DNA of 64,000 bases from Diphasiastrum complanatum. Taxonomy: Eukaryota; Streptophyta; Lycopodiopsida; Lycopodiales; Lycopodiaceae. The notes beneath the pieces were generated by a model, which saw nothing but the letters and a program-made list of their open reading frames with translations, did no database searches and was not told where the DNA came from. A program made the position numbers and the translations under genes. The DNA lies in NCBI GenBank assembly GCA_029204225.1, contig CM055093.1:19396041-19460040 (forward strand). Direction: 5' to 3'. The number at the start of each line of letters is the position of its first letter. The stretch's first letter is position 1. Below, piece after piece: positions 1-11,593 of the stretch.

Positions 1-496
1 ATCTTTCCATAGTTGGCTATTCTGATTCGGATTTTGCTAGTGATAAAGTAGATCGGAAATCTACAAGTGCATATGTCATATATCTTGGAGGAAATTTGAT
101 ATCTTGGTTTTCCAAAAAGAAGATACCATATTACTCTCAGCTTGTGAAGCTGAATATAAGGCACATACTACTACAACAAAAGAAGTGTTTTGGATCAAGA
201 GGTTGCTAGTGGAGCTAAAGATAATCAACGAAGATGATCTACCTTTGATCATGTGTGAGAATATTTCAGCACAAGCCCTTGCCAACAATCCAATATTTCA
301 TGCAAGGAGCAAACACATCAAGGTTGCACATCACTTCTTGAGAGAGAAGCTCATTGAAGGGGAAATCTACTTGGAGCACATCGACACAACATCTTGTATT
401 GCAGATTTGCTCACCAAACCTTTGAGCAAAAATACCTTCATCAAGCATAGAGCAAATCTTGGAATAGTACCAAGATCCATGTTCAAGTCAACATAG
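1..496 (+). pseudogene. Ty1/copia polyprotein 3' end (RNase H), element A
   Basis: C-terminal part of a copia polyprotein, entering from the left edge. Two frames join into one RNase H domain. The first (about 3-110) reads ...DSDFASDKVDRKSTSAY... and ends at ISWFSKK. The second continues with DTILLSACEAEYKAH, the catalytic-region motif, then the terminal LLTKPLSKNTF block and a stop at 494-496. The frame change falls in a run of A residues near 113-119, so a one-base indel has broken the gene. It resembles the same region of element C but is clearly diverged. A purine-rich tract (502-513) and an LTR-like TGTTG start follow directly, as expected for the 3' end of a plus-strand element. Confidence 0.85.
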
Positions 497-513
497 ATTA
501 TTTTTAGGAGGAG

Positions 514-1305
514 TGTTGAAAAATGAAAAATCATATATCTTGACTTTAGGCTTTTCACAAAGTTTTTTTCTATATGAGTTTGTTGTTTCATATTGTAAAT
601 GTCAAATTTGGCCTAGAAGAAACTTGAGCTATATGGGTTCTTCAAGTCTAGTTGGTAATATACAACTTGCATATAGAATGTAGACTTAGAAATGTTAATA
701 ATATGATTGTAGAAACTCATGGCATATCACATGCAATGGTTGTAAGTGATCCATAGTGACATGAAAGGCATGCACGAAGTGAATTGGACACATGCATGAT
801 GATTTGTACAATTCTAGTTCAATATTTGGCACTTGGTAAACATAGGTAGAAATACATGCATGGAAAGTGACAAATGTCACTAGTTCTCTTGTTTTCACTT
901 ATAGATGTGGATAGAAGTTAGATGGAGATGGTTCTACCTCGAGCTACTTCAAACTCCATAAATATGTGTAGACACTCTCATAATTTTTTATGAAGAACCA
1001 AGCTTTGAACCTATTTCATGTCATTTTGGATCTACACTATCATTTGCTTGAATATTGCTCTCTCTTTCTCTCTCTAACTCATGTAGAGGCTTATGCTAAT
1101 GCATTCTTGTACCTTTTCTCTCTTGTCTTTCAAAGCAATCATTCTTTGATTCTTAGCATGCTAGATTGTGATTTAGCCATAAAATCTTGTACTAGATCTT
1201 GACTTCCATTCTAGAATCAATTTATGTGCTAAACACAAAGCTTAATCAGATCATTCACACTTGAGGATCATTCCCCACACGTGTGAGCTTGCTGGAATTT
1301 TATCA
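514..1305 (+). repeat. Probable 3' LTR of copia element A
   Basis: Begins with TGTTGAAAAATG straight after the purine tract at 502-513, the usual position of a 3' LTR. The right edge is a guess, placed at the last TATCA before a change of character. It carries the palindrome CACACGTGTG at 1276-1285, also found in LTRs of two other copia families here. There is no second copy in the window, so the length (about 790 bp) is unverified. Confidence 0.5.
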
Positions 1306-2060
1306 TTCAGGAGTACCTAAGGGCAGTACCTAAGGGCACCAAGCTGGAAAAGGGTCGACCCCTACTATGCACCAATCAAGAGAAGAGACCCTTGGGAGAA
1401 AACAAAACCAGCCGAGCGACAGATCAATTGGCCTTTTATTCCAAGAACAAGCTCAACTGTGGTAAAGTATCAAGACGCGCTACTAAAGTTTGGATATGCC
1501 TATAGAGAAAGTGCAGATATTGTAGTCCAAGAAAGTGCAGATTATTGTTTATCCATATCCTTTCTCATGGCATTGGAGTGCTACTAGGATAAGGGGCTAC
1601 CACCCATAATGCTGGATGTTAATCAACCTTTGCAATCAGAAGATGCACATCTAATGATGGCAAGGCTTTATTTCCGAGTCGCATTTACTTCCAATCAGTA
1701 CATGTAGATGATTGAAAAGTGGTATAAAAATAAGTTCATACTTGGGATAAGGCCGTACCTGGGACCTATTCTGTTAGGCGCAAGGACAGATTCATCACAT
1801 TTGAAGCCATCGAAAAGAAGGTCGGCTATGAGAAATCTCTTGATTGAAGAAAAGCTGAAAAGAGCAAGCAAGAGACTCTCGGTTATGCAGGGCTATCTTG
1901 ATGAGCTGTTGCACCTTTGAAATTTTGTCAAGACAAGCAACAACGAAGCCAATAAGTTCTTGGTTTTACGTAGACAAACGTTGATCTATGCCTTTCCAAG
2001 AACCACACGTCAAAGCTGAAGCAATGCAATGGGACCTACAGCACCATAGGGGGAGGATAA
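1306..2060. other. No recognised gene; tail of a decayed element
   Basis: Holds a short tandem duplication (AGTACCTAAGGGC twice, about 1312-1337) and a 70-codon open frame at 1708-1920 that I do not recognise. The final bases (2048-2057, AGGGGGAGGA) look like a polypurine tract feeding the LTR at 2061, so this is probably the worn 3' internal region of a retroelement. Confidence 0.35.
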
Positions 2061-2699
2061 TGTTAGCTGATGCCATGCCTCGAGGTGTTGATGCAGAACC
2101 TCTCCACTCAAAAGGGCTTCTAGCAGAGATGAAGTTGAGAGCTGAGTCTGAGAGCACAAGAATTATTAGTGCTAGGCTAAAATATACAGTTGTGAGCCCC
2201 ATGGTATGTCCCGAAAGATGGATAGCCATGTGGGAGCTAGCAAATTAGATTATCTCAACTTGAGTTATGTTTTCAAATAAAGAGGCCTCTTATTATCAAG
2301 TAAGAGGTGGAACTCAAATCATTATAGATTGGAGTTCACTCTGTTGAAAGAGGTGGACTACAGCTCGTGGCTATAGATAGAGACCTCCTCCACGAGTTTT
2401 AGAGCATGTGTAATGTACTGAAATGTTGTTGCTCTTTTAATTGAAGATTGTTCCACTTGCATTTCCTTCCATGCTCCATCTTCATGCATTTTGTTTGGGT
2501 AGTGATGTATGAATATGCTTGTTGATGCTTTCTTCTCTTAAGGATTGGTTTGGGATTAGCATCAGGTGGATGTGCAGGACTTGGAAATCAATCTACTATT
2601 CCACTGATTTATGATGTTTTCTAGTTTCGACTCCCTGAGGAGTTTTTGTTACAAATGTTGAGTGACAATTGTAGCAAGCACTCTGTAGGATTCCCAGTT
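2061..2699 (+). repeat. LTR copy, inverted partner of 14105-14818
   Basis: Starts TGTTAGCTGA after a polypurine-like tract and ends near CCCAGTTG. The same sequence occurs on the opposite strand at 14105-14818, where it is the 5' LTR of element B2. By eye the copies agree closely in their first ~330 and last ~250 bases and differ in the middle, where the right copy has extra sequence. The 86-88-codon open frames here on both strands are passengers of the repeat and are not genes. Confidence 0.75.
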
Positions 2700-3119
2700 G
2701 TTTAGTTAAAATTGTGTTGACAAATTTGTGATTTCAGTAGGAGTAGAATTAGTTTAATTCCCTATTCTTTGAGTAGAGTAGGTTAGGAATAATCTGTAGA
2801 CTATAAACAATCAAGAAATAATTTGAAGCAGAACTGTAGAACATAGGATTCGAATTTTGATAGATCTAGATTGAAGTTGAGCATCCATTATCAGTAGGAT
2901 CAAGACCAGATCATTAGTTGTGCCTTTGACAGGTGGGTACAACACCACTATCCTCCAGAACAGATTCTGTGACTGAGCTATAGCTAAATCGATTTGTAGA
3001 CACGTGAATCTCCTAGCCAAACTGAATCTCTATCAGAAAGTATTGAGCCTGGCATTGAGTAGTCTTAGATAGAGAATCAGTAAACGTGAGGTAGACAATT
3101 TTGAGCAAACAAATAATGA
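2700..3119. other. Non-coding; probable 3' end of copia element E
   Basis: Lies directly past the broken RNase H of minus-strand element E, where its 3' untranslated region and LTR would be expected. No LTR edge or partner copy is visible, and no gene is seen. Confidence 0.3.
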
Positions 3120-4712
3120 GGAATATCAGCAAACAGAGTCCAGTAGATTCTTCAGCAAACATGCCCAACTTGCATTTGTGTAACCACTGAGTAAATTGAG
3201 TTTGTCGTTGTTGACTGCTCCATAAAAAATGAAAAAGCTCATAGTAGCTCGAAGATATCTCATGACTCTGGTAAGAGCCTTCCAATGTGTCATACCAGGG
3301 TTAGTCATAAACTGACTTAAAGAGCTGACTGCAAAAGCTATGTCTGGCATGGTGTAGATCATTGTGTACATAAGAGATCCTATTATTGAATGATAAGGAT
3401 ACTCATGCATCTGCTCCTTCTCTTCAACTGTTCGAGGACATTGATCCTTTGACAATTTGAGACTTGGTTCCATTGTTGAGAGAGCTAACTTGCAATTAAC
3501 TAGATTATATCTGACTAACATATTGTAGATGTATCTCTGTTGAGTAGTGTAGATCAACTTTCGATTTCTGTCTCTGTGGACTTGAATACTAAGGCAGAAA
3601 TGACCTTTGCCTAGATCGGTCATGTCAAATTCAGAAGATAGCATTGACTTGTCTTCTTTTATCATATCAATATTGTTGTCGAAGAGCAATGTGTCATCCA
3701 CATATAAAATGATAACGATAAAAGACTGCTGCACTATCTTGAAGTAAACATTCGAATCTGAAGAGCTTGGTATATAACCGTGATCAATAAGAAAAGTATT
3801 GATCCTTTGAAACCATGCTCGTTACACACATGATTGTCTTTACCTTCGATAATACCTTTGGGTTGCACCATGTAAATGTCTTCAATAACTCCATTAAGAT
3901 ATGTTGTATGTACATCCATTTGATGTATTTCCAAATTTGCTGCAACAGCAAACAATAATAAAAGCCATATAGAAGAATGTTTGACTATTGGACTAAAGGT
4001 CTCAATGTAGTCGACGTTGTATATCTGAGAAAATCCTTTGGCGACAAGTCAAACTTTTCTTTTGTCAATGCTTCCATATGCTTTGTACTAAAAATCCATT
4101 TGCAATCAACTACGTTTCTGCTAACAATTGTCCATGTCTGGTTCTTGATAAGAGATGAATACTCTTTATCCATAGCTTCTTTTCAAAGATTGGAATCGGG
4201 CTGACTGAGTGCCTCTCGACAGTCGTCAGCTCCTGAACAAGGTAGGTTTCATTCTCATCGATATATCTGATGGGTGATCTGCTAGTTCTTGATGATCTTC
4301 TTGGGAATAGAGGAAGTTAATCATTTTCATCATACTATAGTTGTTGATCTGCAACATCATCATCTTCGGATTCATGACCATTGATATGTTGTTCATCAAA
4401 AATAGATGAGCTTGGACCTCCAATGAGAATAGTTGACTGAGGAACCTCGAAGTTCAATATGTCGAACGAGTCAGACAAGTCAGCTACATGGGCTTTGCCT
4501 TTTTCCTTGAGGTCGATAAACTGATCTTCGATGAAGATGATATCCTGGCTAGTGAATACTTCGGCTCAATAGGATCGAACAACTTGTAAGCTTGATCTGA
4601 AGTAGTTTAGCTGATGAAAATACATTTGATGCTCTGAAAGTTGAGCTTCTTCTTGAGATCATGAGGAATCTGCGCATAAGCAGTACATCCAAAAACTTTT
4701 AAATTCAGAGGA
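3120..4712 (-). pseudogene. Decayed Ty1/copia element E (integrase end, RT, RNase H start)
   Basis: Several broken minus-strand frames fall in copia order. The integrase end (about 4607-4712) has the motif FGCTAYAQIPHDLKKKL. The RT start (3985-4173) has KNQTWTIV and CKWIFSTK. The middle RT (3734-3955) has HQMDVHTTYLNGVIEDIYM. The rest of RT (3126-3734) has the catalytic YVDD box, then TMPDIAFAVSSLSQFMTNP and the beginning of RNase H (GYTNASWA). Stops and frameshifts separate every block, and the gag, protease and most of the integrase are missing. It belongs to a copia lineage distinct from A, B and C, judged from the RT wording. Upstream on the minus strand it runs into purine-rich simple sequence. 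Confidence 0.85.
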
Positions 4713-5009
4713 GCAATAAGAAAGGAGCAAGAGCAAGAGGAGCAATGAGAAAACAAAGAGCAAGAGGAAGAGCAAATGGGGATAGCTAAAGAAAGAGCAA
4801 CAGAGACAATAAGAGGGTGAAGAAGCATCAACCATACACCCAAGGAGACAAAAAGTAGCAGGTACGACCATCGATACTATCACCCACTCCCGTCTTCTCT
4901 TCTCAAAAGTTGCGACAATGTACAATTTTTCAAAATTTTCAAGAATCTGTTCCAGCCTCAGTATAAACCACTTATTAAGTGAGATGTTCTGAGGCCCATT
5001 CCGAGGCCT
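4713..5009. other. Purine-rich low-complexity stretch, no gene
   Basis: About 4708-4800 is almost pure A/G on the plus strand (repeats of GAGCAAGAGGAGCAA type). It produces artefactual Leu/Ser/Cys-rich frames on the minus strand. Nothing else is seen. Confidence 0.6.
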
Positions 5010-5610
5010 GCAAAAAAATTATGAAATTTGTCTTTCTCAAAAGTAGTGAGTTTCTTGAATTTGTAGGGTTATTCTGAGGTCTATCTACCAAGGTCCCTAT
5101 TTCCAATGCTCGAGAAAATCGGCATAGTATAGGAATGGAACCGGCAACTTTTCAATGAAACCAGCTTCAGAGATATAATGCAGGATGCTGACTTCTCAAG
5201 AACCGATGCGATGAATTGTTTTTTAAATACAAGATGCATGCACACTATTTCAATACTTTAGGAAAAAAGGCTTGCAATTTTTTTGAAATTTGTCTTTTTC
5301 AAAAGTAGTGAGTTTTTAATATAGTAACTTTCCCAAGGTTATTCCGAGGTCCATTTACATATGACTCTACTTCCAGTGCACCCTAAAATTGGCATAGTAT
5401 AGAAATGGAACTGACAACTTTTCTCAAATCAAACCAGGTTTAGAGATATAATGTAGGATGCTTACTTCTTAAAAACCAATGAAATGTTTTTTTTGTGAGA
5501 AATTTTTTGTTTAGTAAATATATATGCCGGATTTTAAACTACTAGCTTTTGAATATATATGATGCTTTTACATTATTTTAATACTTCAGGAAAAAATCAC
5601 GTAGAATTTT
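5010..5610. repeat. Two diverged tandem copies, about 265-310 bp each
   Basis: The string TTTTCAAAAGTAGTGAGTTT recurs (near 5030 with one change, and near 5290). After it come matching blocks in the same order: a TTATTC(T/C)GAGGTC line, GGCATAGTATAG(G/A)AATGGAAC, GAGATATAATG(C/T)AGGATGCT, then an ATTTCAATACTTTAGGAAAAAA-like end. A third unit seems to begin near 5575. It is non-coding in all frames. Confidence 0.75.
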
Positions 5611-5793
5611 AAAAAATGGGAAAGCTCTTCCTTGTAGGTGCTCGATCTTCTGCACAATTTTTTGTACAAGTGTTACATTTGTGACCTATTGATAGATGGC
5701 TAATTCCTAACTTCAATAGTACACATGATAGTACCATGAAAATAATTGTTGGACCTTGTAACGCTAGCCTCTTACCCCTAAATCGATCACCTT

Positions 5794-6745
5794 GACAATA
5801 TGAACTAAACATTGTTTTACTGTTGTGTAGAAAGAATCTTTTAGAAGGAATCTTAATGTAGAAGGAATCTTTAAGAAGTCTGGATGTGAAGACATTTTGA
5901 ATGTAATAAAGGCCTACATACAAAGATCTGAAAGGGCAAAGAAGAAACACGAATTGATCAAAAACACCTTGAACTCCTCAATGATGTACTCTTTTAATTG
6001 TACAAACTTGCATTCAAAAGCAGATTTTGCAGCTCTCGGTTTTCATTAGTTTAGGAATACTGAAGAGGCTAGCCATATAATGATGCACATAGACATGGAT
6101 ATCACAAGATTATAGTTGGCCTTGTTGTCACAAACAATGAGTAGGGATTTAGACCTATCTTGAATTTATACATCGAGATTCTTGGAATTGCCATAGATCA
6201 ACATCATATTTATGATAGAGTCCTAACAATATGAGCTTAACACTGTTTTCCTATTGTGAGATATCATGACATACTTTGCTAATGACATATGTTGAGATGA
6301 TAACAAATTACCTTAGTGTAGAAGGAATCTTTAAGAAGTTTGGATGTGAGGGCATTTTGATTGTAATAAAGGCCTACTTACAAAGATCCAAAAGCAAAGA
6401 ATAAACAAGAATTGCTTAAAAACACCTTGAACCCCTCAATAAAGTACTCTTTTGATTGTACAAAATTGGATTCAAAGTAGATTATGCATATCTTGATTTT
6501 CATTAGTTTAGGAGTACTGAAGAGTGAGGCTAGCCATGTAATGATGCACAAAGGCATGGATTGGATATCACAAGATTACAATTGGCCTTGTCACAAATAA
6601 TGAGTAGGGATTTAATTAGACCTATCTTGAATTTATACATCGAGATGTCTGGAACTGCCATAGATCACCATCATATTTATGACAAAGTTCTAACAATATG
6701 AGCTTAACACTGTTTTCTTGTTATGAGATACCATGGCATACTTTG
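5794..6745. repeat. Two-plus tandem copies, 431 and 467 bp
   Basis: Units start at 5794, 6225 and, partially, 6692, each with (G/A)ACAATATGA(A/G)CT(A/T)AACA(T/C)TGTTTT. Shared blocks include GTAGAAGGAATCTTTAAGAAG, GTAATAAAGGCCTAC, CACCTTGAAC(T/C)CCTCAAT and GAGTAGGGATTTA. Identity looks roughly 85-90 percent with small indels. No conserved open frame spans a unit, so it appears to be a non-coding duplication or a non-autonomous element array. Confidence 0.8.
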
Positions 6746-7935
6746 TCGAATGCCCTTGCAGTATTTAAATAAGTGTCATACAACTAAGCTAGGTTGAACA
6801 ATATTGTTTGTCAAAAAAATTGTTCAATCTATCTTGTAAAAGAAAATTCAAGAGACTTGTACTAGATTCAAAACTACTAGACATGTCTTGTATTCATCTC
6901 AGTGTATTCAATTTGTTTATGACATGTATTGCTCTCTAATTTTGTGTTTGATCCATTGTCACTTGTCAAGGTGGACCGATGCAAATGGCGAGTTCACATT
7001 CTTCTTCTTCAGATGATGAGGCAGGACCATAACATATTGGATCAGAGGCCGCTTTACCAGAGAATACCATGTCCATGTACATGATGCAAGTATGCACTAG
7101 AAAGAGAGCATCATATTACTATATCACATATTCGTATGTATGGACAGATTGAGAGAGAGTCATTATTTGTGCGGCCCAAATTCAGTTCTTCGACGAGTTT
7201 CGATTTGAAAAGCACTTTACATTGCTAAAAAACATTTCATGCACCCTTATCATGTATGTATTTGGTGGTCTTCATGATTGGAGAGAATATTATGTTGTTC
7301 CTGATTGTTGTTGCACTTGTATTGTGTAGGATGATGACTCACATTCACATGACTATCATAGAATTCAACCAGATGTTGCCATGCAATTGACAAGATTCAG
7401 ACGTTCAAGCGCATGAGAGCCACCACTTTTCTCGCATGCACCTGTGTACTTGCACAAAGATATGTCCCAAGGAGACACAATACATGAGGATGTGCCATTC
7501 ACAATGCATGATAACGAGGGTGAGATGGATGACATGATGGATGTATTCTTCACGAACCCACCCAAGGCCATCATCCACCAATAAAGCCTCAGGTTTTACG
7601 TAAGCGATCTCTTATCCATGCTTTTTCTGAAGCATCTCATCACCAACAATAAATGTGCTGACAACTCTCTTCCACGACAAACGTAGACAGGTGTCGTGGG
7701 ACTAGTACATATTTTGGTGGAAGATATTGTTGGGTGCCTAGTGGGTTCCACCACTAAAACTACTATTGGCCAAGCTTTACCAAGTGCGCCCCGCTACAAT
7801 ACATTGTACAGGTAGAGTAATAAGTGCGAGGGCATTGGCATCCTGTGTGAGATATATATATATATACACAAGACTGCACTTAGTTCCTCTTGACAAAGCA
7901 AGACTGAAGCTCTTTGAAGCCTTTATTCATAATCC
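6746..7935 (+). other. Intergenic with coding-like remnants, unrecognised
   Basis: No complete gene. On the plus strand, about 7330-7590 has a coding texture (acidic and His/Met-rich: DDDSHSHDYHRIQPD, later DNEGEMDDMMDVFFTNPP) interrupted by stops. A similar short piece lies near 6980-7090. They could be relics of a host or transposase gene, but I do not recognise the family. A TATATATATA run is at about 7855-7866. Confidence 0.3.
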
Positions 7936-8124
7936 AACAAGGTAAAATACAGCTGAAAAGTAAAATACAATACTAGAAAGCACCATAAACCATAATCACT
8001 TTCAAGATGTCCAGCTGACAAAATCTCTCAAGTTAGTTCAGTGAGGAAGACAGGTGTCATAACTGAATGACAGTTGTTATTCATGTCCAAAAGAAGTTAT
8101 GCTACTTAACAGCTTTTAATAGCA
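7936..8124 (+). repeat. Repeat D, inverted copy of 27343-27555
   Basis: Reverse complement of the sequence at 27343-27555. Shared strings include AACTTCTTTTGGACATGAAT, TTGAAAGTG(A/G)TTATG and GGTGCTTTCTAGTA. It borders the broken end of copia B1, while the partner borders the broken end of a gypsy element. It is probably part of an LTR or a non-autonomous element. Confidence 0.75.
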
Positions 8125-8171
8125 TCGACCATGATATGTGGACACTGTTTTGAATAGATACGTTGGATCAT

Positions 8172-10687
8172 TTAGTAAGTGATTCCTAATGTCTTTACTA
8201 GTATTAGGCAAATCCGTGTCATACTAACCATTTCGTAGAGACCACGTGTCTTACACATTTCCATGTTGTCTAAGACCGTCTTAATTGGACCATAAAGAGT
8301 TGCAAGAGAGATAAGGGTTCGAATTGTTACCATCTTTGCCATGGGTGCAAAGGTCTCATCATAGTCAATGCCATACTCTTGAGCATACCCTTTTGCCACC
8401 AATCTTGCCTTGTACCTTTTGATTGATCCATCTTCTTTTGTCTTGATCTTGAAGATCCACTTACACCCAATTGCCTTCTTGCCTTTTGGAAGTTCCACCA
8501 ACCTCCAAGTGTTGTTCTTGATGAGTGCTTGATGCTCATGATCCATGGCTTGGATCCATTCCTCCTTTTGAATTACTTCACCTACACAAGTTGGTTCATC
8601 AAAAGAGGTAAGAAAAGCAAAGTTAGAGTTCTCCACCACTTGCTTTCCTTTTTCATCAAAGGTTAGCCTTGATTGCTTAGTCCTTTGCCTTTGAGTCCTC
8701 CTTGAAGGTTGCTTTGGAGTGGCATCTCCACCTTCATCCAAGACATCTTGCACATCATGATGATTAGTAGGCACATCAACATCATCATCAACATTGACAA
8801 CATTAAAAACATTCTCTTCATGAAAGATGACATCCATATTTATGACAACTTTAATCGTAGAAGGAATGTACACTTTGTAAGCCTTGCTTACTTTACTATA
8901 GCCAACAAACACACCCTTCTGTGATTAAGGATCTTCTTTAGTTCTATCATCAAGAGTGATGTTGACAAAACAAATACAACCAAAGATCCTACAATGCTTG
9001 ACACTCGGCCTCCTACCATAGAGGACCTCAAAGGGAGTCTTACCATTCAAAGAAACACTTGTCCTCCTGTTACAAAGATAGTTAAAACATGCTAAATGTT
9101 CCCCCCAATAGGACTTAGCAAGATTAGCATGTAGTCTCATTGCCGTGGCACATTCACAAAGGGTTCTATTCTTCCTTTCTGCCACTCCATTTGGTTGTGG
9201 AGTCCTAGGACTAGAGTACTCCCTCTTAATTCCATGTGCTATGCAAAAATCTTTGAACTTATTTGAAGTATATTCTCCTCCATTATCTGATCTCAAGCAT
9301 TTGATCTTTGTATTGAATTGATTTTTCACTTCATTCTTAAACTTGATAAATGCAGCAAACACTTCATCCTTGGTTTTTAGAAGATAGAACCAAGTATACC
9401 TACTAAAGTCATCAATGAAAGTTGCATACATTTTTGCCCCACCATTGTTAGTTGTACTAAAAGAATGAAGATCCGAATGCACAAGTTGAAAAGCTTCTTT
9501 AGATCTAGAAAATCTAGAATAAGCAAGTCTATGAGATTTGGACAAGGCACAATGTTCACAAAATGTATTATCTGCAACAAGACTTTTAGGGAGACCAAGA
9601 ACATGCTCTTTCTTTGCCATTACCTCCAAAGATTTGAAGTTGGGATGGCCCAATCTCTTATGCCAAACTTCTTGGTTTGTCAATTGCTCCTTAGCCATAC
9701 ATCCTTCATTCTTAGAGATCACACATGCATCCAGTTTAAAAAAATTTCCATGCCTTCTTCCTTTAGCAATCAAGGATCCACACTTACTTATCAAACAAGC
9801 ATCTCCAATGAACTCAACATCAAGCCCCTTGTCAATCATTTAATAACACTAAGCAAGTTCTTAGTGATTGAAAGAATGTACAATACATTTTCAAGATAAG
9901 CTTTCCTATTTGTTGAAAGAAAAATAGGAATTGTGACTATGCCTTTGATGTCACATTGACCATCATTTGCAGTATAGATGATGTTGCTCTCTCCCTCATA
10001 AGACAATAAGGATGAGAAGTATTCCTTATGTCTTGTCATGTGAGATGAGGCTCCACTATCAATCCACCAAGGATCATTCCCATCTATATGTGCAAGCAAA
10101 CTTGAAGACTTAGTCATAACAAGAGATTTATAAATGATATCCTCTTCTTCATCTATTGCTAGATTTCCTTGCCTCTCACCTTGCTCTCTTTTCTTCTTAT
10201 GACATTCATTAGCAAAATGACCTTTTATCCCACAATAAAAGCACTTGAACTTTGACTTATCTTTCTTTCTAAAAGAAGTAGAAGAGGAGGAAGAAGAGTG
10301 ATCATTATGATCCGAGTTACCACCTTTGGACCATTTCTCTTTGCCTTTACCTTTGCCTTTGACTTTGCCTTTTGTGAAGAAAGCTTCTTCACCTCCACCT
10401 TGCAAGGATGCACCATCAAGCTTTGATTGCAAGCTATGTTCTTCAGCCAATAAGATTTCTTGCAAGTCAACCACACTTGGCAAGACTCTTTGAATGGCAA
10501 AACTTTGCACAAGGTTAGCATGTTCATCTAGCAAACCATTCAACATAACCTGGACTATTTCACCATCTTTTATGCTTTCATCAATGCATGCTAGATCATC
10601 ACTTAAGGACTTAACCCTCAAGACAAATGCATGAGCACGTTCTCCCTCTCTTTGTCTACTAGAAAATATTTGCCTCCTTAGGGTCAA
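8172..10687 (-). pseudogene. Ty1/copia element B1, gag to start of RT, truncated
   Basis: Minus-strand copia polyprotein in three adjoining frames. The gag tail (from 10687, N-terminus missing) is followed by a CCHC knuckle (CFYCGIKGHFANEC, about 10210-10255) and the protease active site (WWIDSGASSHMT). A frameshift near 9838 leads into the pre-integrase and integrase domain, with HSDLH, the DDE residues in FIDDFSRYTW, RSDNGGEY and PNGVAERKNRT, and FGCICFVN. A single in-frame TAA at 8925-8927 then interrupts before the Pro/Asp-rich linker and the RT start (CKWIFKIKTKEDGS, ARLVAKGYAQEYGIDYDETFAP). The RT reads correctly to TLISLATLYG and then changes to unrelated sequence near 8290, so the catalytic YVDD box and RNase H are gone. 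Inactive. Confidence 0.9.
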
Positions 10688-10689
10688 TG

Positions 10690-11593
10690 GAGATTGTCAA
10701 CAATAGATTGAATAGAACATTGTTAGTATTGAATATGCACAAACCTCACAATCAACAAATGATTAGGTGTTATGATCTGATCCAAAATAGCTTCTTCTCA
10801 GCCTCTGATCTTCAATAGACCTGAAATATGCTTTTGATCCACAAGATCAACTCACAAAACAAAGGTTAGTAAGATTTGATCAAAAGTGCAATGCATAATC
10901 ATGCTAGAACTTGACCAAACATCCAAATATCACCATAAAAAAGTGGATCTTGAATGGATCTAAGATCCCAAATGTTCTGGCTAAGATCTTTGCACAACAG
11001 GCTACAAAAGCTAGAAATGGCAAAGCATCCTAATGCTACCTTTGATACACATGAACTTGACAAAGCACTCAAGAGACAAAAGAAACTAATGAAAGGTACT
11101 TGTGGTAGCCAAAAATAACAACAAACAGGCGGAATAGCAGCCTACCACTTTTGGAAACCTATTAAGATCATACACAAAAGCTTGAAGACAATACACCAAC
11201 CAATGTTCACAATGAAAGAAGAAACTATGACAATGATCTATTGATCTCTCTCAATAATACAATAAGTTTCTCCAACATGTTTCTCCATGCATTTCCTACT
11301 ATTTATGGATGAGGAAGGTGACTCTCTCTCTCGTCTCCCTATAAGATACTTGACCCTAAATATTCCCTATATAGGAAAAAAAATAGCTAAAAATGACATA
11401 TATGACCAAAATACATCAAAATGGTCTCATTTCGAAGGGTCTGAAGTTTGACACTTCTTCATACTGAAAAAATATAGTAAATAAAATACTTGAGGCCTAT
11501 TTCACACGTGTGTGAAACTCTAGTACCAAAACTATGCACAAAAACTGCCAATTTAGGCCTCAAACTAGCTAGGAAATGTTGACAATTTTCACA
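10690..11593 (-). repeat. Probable 5' LTR and leader of element B1
   Basis: On the minus strand the region begins with TGTGAAAATTGTCAACATTT at 11593, exactly where the B2 integrase frame stops making sense. It contains CACACGTGTG (11503-11512) and a TATA-like CCTATATAGG (about 11365-11375). A poor match to an initiator-Met primer site (plus strand TTTGATACACATGA, near 11050) may mark the LTR end. Then comes an untranslated leader up to the truncated gag. No second LTR was found, so the edges are inferred. Confidence 0.45.

Noticed and set aside
1966-2248. Paired 86-88-codon frames, repeated at 14631-14934
   Set aside because: Conserved only because they lie in the duplicated LTR; both strands are open by chance and the family has no coding LTR.
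4607-4925. Leu/Ser/Cys-rich minus-strand membrane-like protein
   Set aside because: Produced by the purine-rich simple sequence adjoining the copia E integrase end.
9465-9899. Plus-strand frames of 101-144 codons
   Set aside because: Antisense shadows of the copia B1 integrase and pre-integrase region.
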